55,879 nucleotides of DNA from Comamonadaceae bacterium. Lineage in GTDB: Bacteria; Pseudomonadota; Gammaproteobacteria; Burkholderiales; Burkholderiaceae_C. Shown in pieces: positions 17,810-26,904 of this stretch. Made by a program: the position numbers and the translations under genes. Location of the stretch: assembly GCA_947475685.1 (NCBI GenBank), contig CANJNC010000019.1, positions 1 through 55,879 on the forward strand, read 5' to 3'. Within the stretch, counting starts at the first letter, position 1, and each line of letters starts with the position of its first letter. Below the pieces are notes generated by a model. The model was not told the origin of the DNA. It saw only the letters and a list, made by a program, of their open reading frames with translations, and searched no databases.

Positions 17810-19207
17810 ATGGATTCCAATATGTCCGAGCCTGAACAAAACGGTTCTGTGATGCCGGTCATTGCCCAATACATTGGCACCGCAATGACAAAAGAGTTGC
17901 CCTCAGAGGTGGTGGAAAAAACCAAGTTTCACTTTTTGGATACCGTGGCCTCCATGGTCTCTGGTTCACAAATGCTTGCCGGTGAGCGTGCGCTTGGGTT
18001 TTTACATGCGCAAGGCCCCAGTGCCCCACAAGCCAGTGTTCTAGGCACGCGTTACAAGGGAACGGCGATCAATGTGGCCATGGTCAATGGCATGTTTGGC
18101 CATGCCGATGAGACCGATGATTCGCATGCCGAGTCACTGACCCATCCTGGGTGTGGCATTGTGGCCAGTGTGCTGGCGTGTGCTGAGTTGTACCAAAGGA
18201 GCGGTGCCGATATGCTCAAGGCCATGGCGCTTGGTTACGATGTGTGTTGTCGTTTGACCAAGTCGCTTCATGCCTATCAATTTAGAGTGGATGGGCACTC
18301 CTCTCACACCTTTGGTCCCAATTTTGGTGCAGCTGCAGCATCTGGCGCATTGGCGGGCGTCAATGCAAGCCAAGCAAGGTATTTGTTGTCCTATGCTGCT
18401 CAACAGGCCTCGGGGGTGGCGTGTTGGATGCGAGACAAGGATCACATCGAGAAGGCGTTTGATTTTGGTGGCATGCCAGCAAGAAATGGTGTCAGTGCTG
18501 CGGTGATGGTGATCAATGGCTTCACGGGTGTTGAGGATGTTTTTTCAGGCGAGCGTAATTTTTATGATGCGTATGGTGTCAATCCACTTCGCCATGCTTT
18601 GGGCGAGGCCTTGGGTTCACGCTATGAAATCATGCGAACCAGCATCAAGCGTTGGACGGTTGGCTCCCCTATACAAGCTCCGCTGGACAGTCTAGATACC
18701 TTGCTCAATGAACACCCGTCTTTGACCGCTCGGTTGGATCAAATCAAAGCCATTCGTGTCTTGATTGCGCATGAGTCTTTGAGCATCGTGAACAACCGTG
18801 AGATGCCAGAGATTTGTCTGCAGCATTTGTTGGGCTTGATGCTTTTGGAGCGTGAAATGAATTTTACGCTGGCCCACGATCGTGCTCGCATGCAAGACCC
18901 ACGTGTTCTTGAACTCAGATCTTTGGTGCATTTAACTGGAAGCGATGAACTCTCTAAGTTGATGCCCACTCGGCAAGGCATTGTGGAGATTGAATTTTTA
19001 ACGGGTGAATCGATTCGTGCTTATACCAAGGACGTCAAAGGCACGCCCGATAATGCCATGACACGACACGAGCTTGAGCGCAAGTGCATCGAGTTGATGT
19101 CCCCCATTTTGGGTCAAACCCGTTCAAAATCAGTTTGCGACGAAGTTTGGCGTTTGGAGAGTTTGAAGACGGCCAGTTCACTGGCTCAACTGCTTCAAAG
19201 CCCATAG
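17810..19207 (+). CDS. MmgE/PrpD family protein (second of a tandem pair)
   Basis: A 465-residue MmgE/PrpD protein, clearly diverged from its neighbour but with the same plan: VVEKTKFHFLDTVASMVSGS (about 35), GMFGHADETDDSHAESLTHPG (about 95, the family's acidic active-site segment) and SSHTFGPNFGAAAASGAL (about 165). The start at 17810 has no good ribosome site; ATG 17822 is an alternative. Two adjacent non-identical members suggest either successive steps or alternative substrates. It closes the operon that began with the FAH gene at 12744. Confidence 0.92.
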   Translation: MDSNMSEPEQNGSVMPVIAQYIGTAMTKELPSEVVEKTKFHFLDTVASMVSGSQMLAGERALGFLHAQGPSAPQASVLGTRYKGTAINVAMVNGMFGHADETDDSHAESLTHPGCGIVASVLACAELYQRSGADMLKAMALGYDVCCRLTKSLHAYQFRVDGHSSHTFGPNFGAAAASGALAGVNASQARYLLSYAAQQASGVACWMRDKDHIEKAFDFGGMPARNGVSAAVMVINGFTGVEDVFSGERNFYDAYGVNPLRHALGEALGSRYEIMRTSIKRWTVGSPIQAPLDSLDTLLNEHPSLTARLDQIKAIRVLIAHESLSIVNNREMPEICLQHLLGLMLLEREMNFTLAHDRARMQDPRVLELRSLVHLTGSDELSKLMPTRQGIVEIEFLTGESIRAYTKDVKGTPDNAMTRHELERKCIELMSPILGQTRSKSVCDEVWRLESLKTASSLAQLLQSP

Positions 19208-19240
19208 GCTTTTTGAAGGGCTTAGATCAAATGTTTGCAT

Positions 19241-19265
19241 AAAGCGCTCGATGATGAGGCGCTTT
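19241..19265 (+). terminator. possible terminator hairpin after the MmgE/PrpD pair
   Basis: AAAGCGC and GCGCTTT form a perfect 7-base stem around an 11-base loop, 34 bases after the stop codon. Only three T follow, so termination strength is uncertain. Confidence 0.4.
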
Positions 19266-19322
19266 GTGCGAAGAGGTCTTTGATTTTCAAGTGCGAAGGC
19301 GCGATGTTTATTTTCAAATTTT

Positions 19323-19339
19323 TGCAATTAAAGATTGCA
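19323..19339. promoter_or_regulatory. palindrome at the ABC-cassette promoter
   Basis: TGCAAT-TAAAG-ATTGCA is a perfect inverted repeat with 6-base arms. It overlaps the predicted -35 region of the promoter at 19335, the usual place for a regulator to bind. The IclR regulator encoded in the same operon is a candidate; this is inference. Confidence 0.45.
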
Positions 19340-19362
19340 TTTGGGGGGGATTTTCCTATAAT
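19335..19362 (+). promoter_or_regulatory. predicted sigma70 promoter for the ABC/catabolic operon
   Basis: A perfect -10 element TATAAT lies at 19357-19362, with a weak -35 (TTGCAT, 19335-19340) 16 bases upstream. The coding start is 46 bases further down. This is the clearest sigma70 -10 noticed in the window. Confidence 0.55.
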
Positions 19363-19407
19363 TGATTCTTACGTGAACCAACGTTTAATCCATAAAACAA
19401 AATTCTC

Positions 19408-20211
19408 ATGAAGCCTTTGTCAAATCCACAGCCAGCGATTGAGTTCATTGGTGTTGACAAACGCTTTGCAGCGAAGGGCAAGAGCGCTGAGGTTTTGGCA
19501 GCCACCAATGTGAATTTGTCCATCATGCCTGGCGAGGTGGTCTCTTTAATAGGCCCATCAGGGTGCGGCAAAAGCACTTTATTGAATATGGGTGCGGGTT
19601 TGTCCAAACCTACCATGGGTGTGGTCAAGGTCGATGGACAAGTGGTCACCGGTCCCAATCCGCATGTGGCTTTTATGCTTCAAAAGGATTTGCTCATGCC
19701 ATGGCGAACCATTTTGGAAAACATTGAGTTAGGTCTTGAGTTCAGACAGGTTTCCAAAAGCCAAAGAAGAGAGGTTTCATTGAAGTTGTTGAGTCAGTGT
19801 CACCTCAGTGGTTTTGGGGACAATTACCCGCATCAACTCTCTGGTGGAATGCGCCAGCGTGCCGCCATGGCCAGAACTTTGGCGGTGGATCCGTTGGTGT
19901 TGCTCATGGATGAGCCTTTTTCTGCCTTGGATGCGCAAACCAAAATGATTCTTCAACAAGATCTGGCCCAAAGCGTGGCCATGCAAGGCAAAACGGTTTT
20001 GTTCATCACCCATGATTTGGTTGAGGCGGTGGCCATGTCCGATCGCATTTTGGTCATGAGCGAGAGGCCTGGAACCATTGTCCAAGAGATCAAGGTTCAA
20101 ATGGCACAAAGAGACAACCCCATGCTCAGAAGGAAGCATCCTCAATTGGGTACGCATGTCTCTGAGCTCATGGATCTTTTGCGCTTAGACGCCCATGCAG
20201 ATATGCATTGA
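19408..20211 (+). CDS. ABC transporter ATP-binding protein (TauB/SsuB/NrtD type)
   Basis: A 267-residue nucleotide-binding subunit with Walker A GPSGCGKST (49-57), Q-loop in FMLQKDLLMPWRT, signature LSGGMRQRAAMARTLA (about 144), Walker B LLMDEPFSALD (about 169) and the switch His in FITHDLVEAVAMSDR. The sequence type is that of nitrate/sulfonate/taurine and aromatic-acid importers. It energises the permease at 21326 for the binding protein at 20269. It is the first gene after the promoter at 19335, so import and degradation are transcribed together. Confidence 0.95.
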   Translation: MKPLSNPQPAIEFIGVDKRFAAKGKSAEVLAATNVNLSIMPGEVVSLIGPSGCGKSTLLNMGAGLSKPTMGVVKVDGQVVTGPNPHVAFMLQKDLLMPWRTILENIELGLEFRQVSKSQRREVSLKLLSQCHLSGFGDNYPHQLSGGMRQRAAMARTLAVDPLVLLMDEPFSALDAQTKMILQQDLAQSVAMQGKTVLFITHDLVEAVAMSDRILVMSERPGTIVQEIKVQMAQRDNPMLRRKHPQLGTHVSELMDLLRLDAHADMH

Positions 20212-20268
20212 TTGTTTTTTTTATGTGTCGTTTATTTTTTGTTGATCCATCTTTTTTTGGAGTGCTAA

Positions 20269-21270
20269 ATGTTAAATATTTTTGTTCTTTCTAAGATTTC
20301 ACGTCGACTTTTATTGGCCTGTGGCTTGGCCATGTCTGTTTGTGCCGGTGTTCAAGCTCAAACGACTTTGAAAGAAATTACCTACTTGCTTCCTGCGCCT
20401 TCGAATTTACCCGCTTTTGGTCCTTGGATGATTGCCCAAGCCAAGGGCTACTATGAAAAAGAAGGATTGAAGGTCAATTTTGTTGCCGGTCGCGGCGGAG
20501 TGGATGTGGCCAAACAAGTGGGCGCAGGAAATGCAGTGATTGGTGGCGCGATTGGGGACACGCCAATCATTGCCCGCTCACAAGGTATACCAGTCAAAGC
20601 CGTTGCCGTCTTGGGCTCGGGTTCATTGACGCAATTGGTCAGCCACAAAGATGAAAAAATTGAAAGTCCTCGTGAACTCAAAGGCAAAACCGTCACGGTG
20701 CTGGCCTATACAGACACCACTTATTACGCCCTCTTGGGCATGCTGAGCAAGGTGGGGTTGACCAAGAACGATGTCAATATCCAAGCCGCTGGACCTACTG
20801 GTGTGTGGCAGCAATTTACCGATAAAAAGGCAACGGCCATGGCTGGTGTTCCTGATTGGACCGTAAGCGCCATGGAGGCGGGTGCCCAAGTGGATATTTT
20901 GCCAAGTGACGTGTATTTCAAAAGCATGGCCCAAGCGATTTTGGCTTCTGATGAAACCATTGAAAAAAATCCTCAGTTGATACAAAAGTTAGTCTCAGCC
21001 ACTCTAAAGGGCATGAAAGACATCATGCTTGATCCCAAAGCGGCAACTGCTGTTTATGTCACGCAAGTGCCAAGTTACAAAGGCAAAGAGGCTCAAATTC
21101 AAAAGACCTTTGAGCTGTACAACAAATATGTCTATGCAGGCCAAAAGGTGCCAGGAATGATGGACGAGGCAAGGCTGTCGGATTTACAAAAGTTTTACGT
21201 CACCAATGCCATTGTTTCAAAGGAGGCGCCTTTGAAAGATCTTTACACCAATCAATTTGTGGGCAAGTGA
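20269..21270 (+). CDS. ABC transporter substrate-binding protein (NMT1/SsuA/TauA type)
   Basis: A 333-residue periplasmic protein with a signal peptide (LLLACGLAMSVCAGVQA, mature end near QTTLKE, about 31). The NMT1-like domain shows FGPWMIAQAKGYYEKEGLKV (about 45) and LKGKTVTVLAYTDTTYYALL (about 142). Relatives bind sulfonates, nitrate, taurine, thiamine precursors or phthalate-like aromatic acids. Genes downstream encode degradation enzymes, not sulfonate monooxygenases, which favours an organic acid. It lies between the ATPase and permease genes with short gaps. Confidence 0.93.
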   Translation: MLNIFVLSKISRRLLLACGLAMSVCAGVQAQTTLKEITYLLPAPSNLPAFGPWMIAQAKGYYEKEGLKVNFVAGRGGVDVAKQVGAGNAVIGGAIGDTPIIARSQGIPVKAVAVLGSGSLTQLVSHKDEKIESPRELKGKTVTVLAYTDTTYYALLGMLSKVGLTKNDVNIQAAGPTGVWQQFTDKKATAMAGVPDWTVSAMEAGAQVDILPSDVYFKSMAQAILASDETIEKNPQLIQKLVSATLKGMKDIMLDPKAATAVYVTQVPSYKGKEAQIQKTFELYNKYVYAGQKVPGMMDEARLSDLQKFYVTNAIVSKEAPLKDLYTNQFVGK

Positions 21271-21325
21271 TTGATTTCTTGTTTTCAATTTAATCAATGA
21301 ACCTCAACTCGTCACTGGCTGACAA

Positions 21326-22108
21326 ATGAATCTTTTAAAGCAGTACGGCACGGCCCTTTGGAGTCTGTTGCTACTTGTGGTGTGCTTGCTTATCTGGGAG
21401 TACGGGCCCAAAGCATTGGGGATTCCCGAGTTTGTCCTCCCCAGTCTTTCCAAGGTCTATCTTGAGACGACTCGAATTTGGGACGCAGAGCGTCTACTTT
21501 GGCACAGTGCAATCACAGCGTTTGAGGTCTTTGTGGGCTTTGTGCTTGGATCTCTTTTGGGGGCTTTGATCGGTTATCTCTTGGGCAGCTCACCTCAGCT
21601 TGAGGCTGTCTTCTCGCCCTATTTGTTGGCCCTTCAAATTGCACCCAAAGTGGCGTTTGCACCCCTTTTTGTGATGTGGTTGGGTTATACGATGTACCCT
21701 AAAATCTTGGTAGCTATTTTGATTGTTTTCTTTCCCGTGCTGATCAACGTCTTGTCTTCGATGAGAACCATGGATCAAGATTTGATGAATCTTGCCAGGT
21801 CGTTTTCTGGAACTCCATTGCAACTCTTTCTAAACGTTCAGTTTCCTAGCACGTTGCCCGCTTTGTTCTCGGGATTGAGAATTGCAAGCACTTTGGCTGT
21901 CATTGGCGTGGTGGTCGGTGAGTTGGTTGGCGGCAATATGGGTTTGGGTTATTTGTTGGTCTATTTTGAAGGTCAAGGAAACACGTCTGCAGTCTTTGTG
22001 GTTATCGCAGCGCTGACGGTGATTGGCCTGGTGGCTTATTACGCCGTTGTATGGGCAGAGAAAAAAGTCCTTCATTATTTGCCAAGCTCAGAGAGGGCTT
22101 TTGCATGA
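21326..22108 (+). CDS. ABC transporter permease (TauC/SsuC type)
   Basis: A 260-residue inner-membrane protein with about six hydrophobic segments, beginning LLLLVVCLLIW near residue 14. The cytoplasmic coupling loop is in the segment ARSFSGTPLQLFLNVQFPS (about 155-175) and is followed by LFSGLRIASTLAVIGVVVGE, standard for this importer class. It forms the channel with the proteins at 19408 and 20269. Its TGA overlaps the ATG of the following SDR gene (ATGA), tying transport to catabolism. Confidence 0.94.
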   Translation: MNLLKQYGTALWSLLLLVVCLLIWEYGPKALGIPEFVLPSLSKVYLETTRIWDAERLLWHSAITAFEVFVGFVLGSLLGALIGYLLGSSPQLEAVFSPYLLALQIAPKVAFAPLFVMWLGYTMYPKILVAILIVFFPVLINVLSSMRTMDQDLMNLARSFSGTPLQLFLNVQFPSTLPALFSGLRIASTLAVIGVVVGELVGGNMGLGYLLVYFEGQGNTSAVFVVIAALTVIGLVAYYAVVWAEKKVLHYLPSSERAFA

Positions 22109-22875
22109 GCGATGTGAAGTTTGTATCTCCACCATTTAATCTTTCGGGACGCAAAGTGCTGATTACCGGAGCATCTAGAGGCCTGGGCGAGAGTTTTGCT
22201 AAAGCCTTGATTGAAAGTGGTGCCAGCGTGGTGGTCTCAGATATTTTGGTTGATGAGGGACAGGCATTGGTCAAATCCTTGGGGCCACGTGCGCACTTTG
22301 TTGAAATGAACAATGCGGATCCAGTGAGTATTGAGCATGGCGTTAAAGAGGCAGCGAGCTGGCTGGGTGGACTGGATGGTTTGGTCAACAACGCTGCCAT
22401 CACCAACTCGGGTGGGGTGACTCATGATCAGTTGAGCATTGAGACTTGGGACCAAGTCATGCAAGTCAACGTCAGAGGGACTTGGCTTACCACTGTTGCA
22501 GCCAGGTCTTTTTTAATTGCATCTCAAAGAGGCCGTGTGGTCAATATTGCAAGCGACACTGCACTTTGGGGGGCACCGAGGTTGTTGGCCTATGTTGCGA
22601 GTAAAGGAGCGGTCATTTCAATGACCAAATCCTTGGCGCGAGAGTTGGGTGAGCATCGGGTGACGGTGAATGCCATTGCGCCAGGTTTGACCATGGTCAA
22701 GGCCACCGAATACGTTCCTCAAGAAAGACATGACTTTTACCAACAAGGTCGAGCCATCAAATCGCCCCAAATGCCCAGCGATGTCAATGGAGCGGTGTTG
22801 TTTTTATTGAGTGACAGCAGTGCTTACATCACGGGGCAAATCTTGGCAGTGAATGGCGGATTTGTGATGCATTGA
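22105..22875 (+). CDS. SDR-family oxidoreductase (classical)
   Basis: A 256-residue short-chain dehydrogenase. The start at 22105 overlaps the permease stop by four bases. The NAD(P)-binding motif TGASRGLG is at 21-28, NNAA near 94, and the catalytic set is Ser in NIASDTALW, Tyr163 and Lys167 (YVASK). It ends with ITGQILAVNGGFVMH, as in FabG-like enzymes. It probably oxidises a hydroxyl or reduces a keto group on the imported compound or a ring-derived intermediate. The cofactor is not certain, though Asp in VVSDIL at the end of beta-2 favours NAD(H). Confidence 0.93.
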   Translation: MSDVKFVSPPFNLSGRKVLITGASRGLGESFAKALIESGASVVVSDILVDEGQALVKSLGPRAHFVEMNNADPVSIEHGVKEAASWLGGLDGLVNNAAITNSGGVTHDQLSIETWDQVMQVNVRGTWLTTVAARSFLIASQRGRVVNIASDTALWGAPRLLAYVASKGAVISMTKSLARELGEHRVTVNAIAPGLTMVKATEYVPQERHDFYQQGRAIKSPQMPSDVNGAVLFLLSDSSAYITGQILAVNGGFVMH

Positions 22876-22936
22876 TGCATTGTTGATTGATGTATGAAAA
22901 TCGAATTTTTATGAAAATGAATTAAAGGGCTAGACA

Positions 22937-23545
22937 ATGTCAACATCTCATATCGATCCCAAAAAAGTGGCAGCCAATCAAGCGGTCTTTAATGACGTGG
23001 GCCTAAAGGATGCCAATATGCCAGACGAGGCGAGCATTCAGCGCTCCATGCTTTGTCAGCCTGGACAGTCGTTTTCAGATTGGATGAAAAGTCGAATTGC
23101 TTTGAAGTCCAGCAGACAATATGACTGGGACGCACTGAAATTTCAAGCCGACTTTGATCCCAAATACCGCCGTGCACAAATGCGCTATGTCGGCACGGGC
23201 GGGACAGGAGTCGCCAAAGATCAAAATGCGGTGCCTGCTGCACACTTTACCTTTTCTACCATGCTCATTCCTGCAGGGAACATTGGTCCTTCTCACATTC
23301 ATTACGATGTTGAGGAGATCTTCTTTGTCATGCGTGGCTCGATGAAAGTCATTTGTGAAAAAGACGGTGAACGTTTTGAGGCCATTCTTGGCGAGCGTGA
23401 TTTGATCTCTGTGCCGCCTGGTGTTTACCGAGAAGAGCACAATGTAGGCGATGAGGATGCGCTCATGTGCGTCATGTTGGGATCTCCCAAACCCATTACA
23501 CCAACCTATCCGCCTGATTCACCTTTGGCAAAGATCAAGCGATAA
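22937..23545 (+). CDS. cupin-domain protein
   Basis: A 202-residue single-cupin protein. Motif 1 matches the metal-binding consensus: Gly, HIH, Glu and Gly in GNIGPSHIHYDVEEIFFVMRG, taken as two consecutive segments (about 115-135). Motif 2 is VPPGVYREEHNVG, with a His positioned for metal binding. The 110-residue N-terminal extension is helical and unassigned. Such cupins act as dioxygenases, isomerases or decarboxylases in aromatic and sugar acid pathways. A ribosome site AAGGG precedes the ATG. The operon position suggests an enzymatic role. Confidence 0.85.
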   Translation: MSTSHIDPKKVAANQAVFNDVGLKDANMPDEASIQRSMLCQPGQSFSDWMKSRIALKSSRQYDWDALKFQADFDPKYRRAQMRYVGTGGTGVAKDQNAVPAAHFTFSTMLIPAGNIGPSHIHYDVEEIFFVMRGSMKVICEKDGERFEAILGERDLISVPPGVYREEHNVGDEDALMCVMLGSPKPITPTYPPDSPLAKIKR

Positions 23546-23561
23546 AAAAAGAGTTATATCC

Positions 23562-24365
23562 ATGAATCCTAGAATTATCCACTCCGAGGGTCAAAGTATC
23601 CAATATGTGTGTTCAGGCAAGGCGGCGACGGTCACCCATGTCTTGTTGCACGGCATTGGATCGGGCATGATGAGTTGGTCCAATCAATTGGAGCACGTCA
23701 AGGGCTCCAAAAAGCATCAAGTGCTTGCTTGGAATGCGCCTGGCTATGGCTCCAGCACCAAGCTTGGTATGGACACACCAAAGGCCGAAGATTATGCGCT
23801 TCGCATGTGGCAATGGTTGGACTTTATGAGTGTGAAGACACCAGTTGTATTGGTGGGTCATTCTTTGGGATGTTTGATGGCAGCCAGTGCCACACGCTTG
23901 AATGCATCTCGCGTGAGTCAATTGATTTTGCTCTCGCCTGCCAAAGGCTATGGAGCGGCAAGCAAAGATATCCGGGAGCAAAAATTAAATGCCAGATTGG
24001 ACAATTTAATCGAGCACGGTCCAATTGGCATGGCCAAGCTCAGAGCGCATGCCATGTTGTCCAATCACGCGCCTGAATCCATGCGATTGAAGGTTCAAGA
24101 GATCATGTCTCAGGTCGACCCCACTGGCTATACCCAAGCCGCTCAGATGTTGGCGCACGCAGATTTGTGCTGGGAGCTCACCCATCCCAAGCCCTCTTGT
24201 CAAGTGGTTGTGGCCAGTGGCCACTTGGATCAGATCACACCCCCTGAAGATTGTGCACCAGTGGCACACGTGCTGGGACTGAACTTGATCGATTTAGGTC
24301 CGGTGGGCCACGCATGTGCAATTGAAACGCCTCGAAAGGTGAGCTCGCTCATCGGTTTGGGCTGA
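23562..24365 (+). CDS. alpha/beta hydrolase (meta-cleavage-product or N-formyl hydrolase-like)
   Basis: A 267-residue alpha/beta hydrolase. The start at 23562 follows the cupin stop by 16 bases; longer versions overlap the cupin gene. VLLHGIGSGMMSW is the oxyanion region (about 27), GHSLGC the nucleophile elbow (Ser near 97), Asp in ASGHLDQITP and His in GHACAIE complete the triad. The family includes MhpC/BphD hydrolases of ring-cleavage products and NicD, an N-formylmaleamate deformylase; the sequence alone does not choose. Its TGA overlaps the IclR start (TGATG). Confidence 0.87.
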   Translation: MNPRIIHSEGQSIQYVCSGKAATVTHVLLHGIGSGMMSWSNQLEHVKGSKKHQVLAWNAPGYGSSTKLGMDTPKAEDYALRMWQWLDFMSVKTPVVLVGHSLGCLMAASATRLNASRVSQLILLSPAKGYGAASKDIREQKLNARLDNLIEHGPIGMAKLRAHAMLSNHAPESMRLKVQEIMSQVDPTGYTQAAQMLAHADLCWELTHPKPSCQVVVASGHLDQITPPEDCAPVAHVLGLNLIDLGPVGHACAIETPRKVSSLIGLG

Positions 24366-25201
24366 TGCGAATGGCAACTTCTAAAGTGGCAACTCCCCAG
24401 GCGACTGCTGTGAAATTGAAGGCCCAAGCCTCAAGCGAAGAGCGCTACATCGTGCCTGCTTTGCTCAGAGGCCTTCAACTCCTCAAGCAGTTCAATGCGC
24501 AAAACAAAATCTTAACAGGGGCCGAACTCTCCAGGCGCTTGCAGCTTCCCAGAGCCTCGGTTTTTAGAATGTTGCAAACGCTTGAACACGAGGGCTTCGT
24601 AGAGCGTGTAGGTGACTCTGTGGGCTACAAGCTGAGCTTAGGTATATTGAGACTGGGTTTTGAGTATTTGGCCTCACTGGAGCTGACTGAGCATGGCAAG
24701 TCGGTGGTCCAAAGGCTTAGCGATGAAAGCGGTTTTGCAGCTCATTTGGTCGTCCGAGATGCGAGAGAGGTGGTGTTTGTTCACAAGGCGCCAGGCGTCA
24801 TCGCCTCCTTTCACTCCATTCAGGTGGGCGCCAGGTTGCCCGCGCATGCAACCATCTTGGGGCGACTGCTCATGAGCGACCTAAGCTTGGAGGCCTTGAA
24901 AATTCTTTATCCAGAATCTGAGCTTGAGAGCTTTACCACCCAGACACCGCAAAACATTCAAGACCTCAAGCGCATGATGGATCAAGAAAGGGCGCAAGGC
25001 TACAGCTTGAGCCAAGGTGGCTTTGAGAGCGGCATCTCAACATTGGCGGCGCCCGTTTTTGATGATGAACATCATGTGATTGCTGCTTTGAGCGTCACCA
25101 TTGCCACTGCCAATTTACCGGATTCGGAGCTCAAGAGTTTGATCGCTTTGGTCCAGTCTTGCGCTCAAGAGCTGACTGCTCGCATGAGCAGAACGCATTA
25201 A
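24365..25201 (+). CDS. IclR-family transcriptional regulator
   Basis: A 278-residue regulator with an N-terminal winged helix-turn-helix (about 30-95: GLQLLKQFNAQNKILTGAEL, then LPRASVFRMLQTLEHEGFV) and a C-terminal effector domain with VHKAPGVIASFHSIQVGARLP and STLAAPVFDDEHHVIAALSV as consecutive segments. IclR proteins commonly control aromatic-acid operons and bind the pathway substrate. It is embedded in the operon, overlapping the hydrolase stop by one base, and probably senses the compound that the operon degrades. Candidate sites are the palindromes at 19323 and 32950. Confidence 0.94.
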   Translation: MRMATSKVATPQATAVKLKAQASSEERYIVPALLRGLQLLKQFNAQNKILTGAELSRRLQLPRASVFRMLQTLEHEGFVERVGDSVGYKLSLGILRLGFEYLASLELTEHGKSVVQRLSDESGFAAHLVVRDAREVVFVHKAPGVIASFHSIQVGARLPAHATILGRLLMSDLSLEALKILYPESELESFTTQTPQNIQDLKRMMDQERAQGYSLSQGGFESGISTLAAPVFDDEHHVIAALSVTIATANLPDSELKSLIALVQSCAQELTARMSRTH

Positions 25202-25215
25202 ATAACACTCAAGTC

Positions 25216-26904
25216 ATGAATGATTACTCAACTCAAATCACAGTCGGGGAATTGATTGCACGGTTTTTAGAGTGTGCAAATGTCAAGTCAGCCTTTGGTG
25301 TGATATCCATCCATAACATGCCCATCTTGGATGCTTTTCACCGTCGCCAAAAAATGCGTTTCATATCCTCGCGAGGAGAAGCCGGGGCGTGCAATATGGC
25401 AGATGCCTATGCGCGTGCCACGGGTGGATTGGGTGTTTTTGTGACCAGCACCGGAACGGGTGCAGGCAATGCAGCTGGTGCGCTCATAGAGGCCTTCACG
25501 GCTGGGACGGCCTTGATGCATTTGACGGGTCAAATTGAATCTGAATTTGTTGATCGAGATTTGGGCTACATTCACGAAGCGCCCGCTCAATTGGCCATGC
25601 TTAAAGCCGTTGGCAAGGGGGCCTTTCGCATCAGAAGTCCTCTAAGCGCCCTGTCTGTCTTGCAAGAGGCCTACCGATTGGCCATGACGGCACCACGAGG
25701 GCCGGTGAGCATTGAAATTCCAATCGATGTTCAATCTAGTCTTTTGGAGTTGCCTCAAGATCTTGCCCCCGCTTTGATCCGCCCCATGTACCCAGACCCT
25801 GGGAAGTTGAAGCAACTCTATGAAAGTCTTCGCAAGGCCAAGAGACCATTGCTTTGGCTTGGAGGAGGCGCGCGTGAGGCCCGCTTGGCCGTACAGCGTT
25901 TGGTGAGACTTGGTTTTGGCGTTGTCACCTCTGTGCAGGGACGAGGAATTTTAGAGGAAGACGATCCTCATACGTTTGGATCATATAATTTACAAAAAGC
26001 TGTAGAGTCCTTTTATCAAACGTGTGATGCCTTGTTGGTTGTGGGCTCTAGGCTTAGAAGCAATGAAACTCTGAAATATCAGCTGAAATTGCCCAAACAT
26101 ATTTATCGCATTGATGTGGATGCCTTGGCACAAAACAAGGGATACGAAAGTGATTTTTTTGTTCAAGGCGATGCCCTCATCAGTTTGAATGCTTTGGCCG
26201 ATCTCCTTGAACAAGGCCAGCCCATGCAAGTCGATCAAGCCTTGGCCCAAGACTTGGCACTTGCCAAGCAATCAGCGCAGGCACAAGTCGAGGATAGCTT
26301 GGGTCCCTATAGCGCTTTGCAAAAAGCGGTTCAAAATTTGGCCCAAAAAGACATATGGTGGGTCAGAGACATCACCTTGTCCAACACCATGTGGGGCAAC
26401 AGGGCGCCAGTGCTTTATCACCCTCGCGCCGGCGTTCACGCCTTGGGTGGCGGTATTGGTCAAGGTTTGCCAATGGCCATTGGTGTGAGCGTTGCCAGTG
26501 ATGACTTGGGTTTAAGAAGAACAACTTTGCTCCTCAGTGGAGACGGGGGGTTGGTTCTGAATATGGGTGAGCTGGCCTGTGCGGTGCAAGAGCGCGCGCA
26601 GATGGTGATTTTGCTGATGAATGACAAAAGCTATGGCGTCATTCGAAACATTCAAGACGATATCTATGGCGCTCGCCACTGCTATGTTGATTTGCATAAC
26701 CCCAATTTTGAGAAATTGTGTGAAAGCCTTGGACTTGGGTATTGGTATTTAAAAGATGCGGGTGATGTTCTAGCCGTCTTGCAAAAAGCTGTTCAACAAA
26801 CCAAGGAAATCAAAGCCCCTGTGATGGTGGAAGTCGATATGAAAACTTGGGGGTCCTTTAAGATCAAATTTGCCGGCCCCATATTGAAGAAAGATCAAGC
26901 TTGA
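25216..26904 (+). CDS. thiamine pyrophosphate-dependent enzyme (acetolactate synthase/benzoylformate decarboxylase-like)
   Basis: A 562-residue three-domain TPP enzyme. The PYR domain carries the catalytic Glu (about residue 55, SRGEAGACNMADAYAR), the middle domain has LLWLGGGAREA, and the PP domain has GDGGLVLNMGE followed by MNDKSYGVI, the GDG...N TPP/Mg motif. No regulatory subunit gene is nearby, so branched-chain synthesis is unlikely. Relatives decarboxylate or ligate 2-oxo acids. The start at 25216 lies 14 bases after the IclR stop; a longer version would overlap iclR. Aspartate dehydrogenase follows with a 4-base overlap, an unusual pairing. Confidence 0.9.
   Translation: MNDYSTQITVGELIARFLECANVKSAFGVISIHNMPILDAFHRRQKMRFISSRGEAGACNMADAYARATGGLGVFVTSTGTGAGNAAGALIEAFTAGTALMHLTGQIESEFVDRDLGYIHEAPAQLAMLKAVGKGAFRIRSPLSALSVLQEAYRLAMTAPRGPVSIEIPIDVQSSLLELPQDLAPALIRPMYPDPGKLKQLYESLRKAKRPLLWLGGGAREARLAVQRLVRLGFGVVTSVQGRGILEEDDPHTFGSYNLQKAVESFYQTCDALLVVGSRLRSNETLKYQLKLPKHIYRIDVDALAQNKGYESDFFVQGDALISLNALADLLEQGQPMQVDQALAQDLALAKQSAQAQVEDSLGPYSALQKAVQNLAQKDIWWVRDITLSNTMWGNRAPVLYHPRAGVHALGGGIGQGLPMAIGVSVASDDLGLRRTTLLLSGDGGLVLNMGELACAVQERAQMVILLMNDKSYGVIRNIQDDIYGARHCYVDLHNPNFEKLCESLGLGYWYLKDAGDVLAVLQKAVQQTKEIKAPVMVEVDMKTWGSFKIKFAGPILKKDQA

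Noticed and set aside
25216..26904. Biosynthetic acetolactate synthase large subunit (ilvB)
   Set aside because: No ilvN-type small subunit or ilvC follows; the operon is catabolic, so only the broad TPP-enzyme call is safe.
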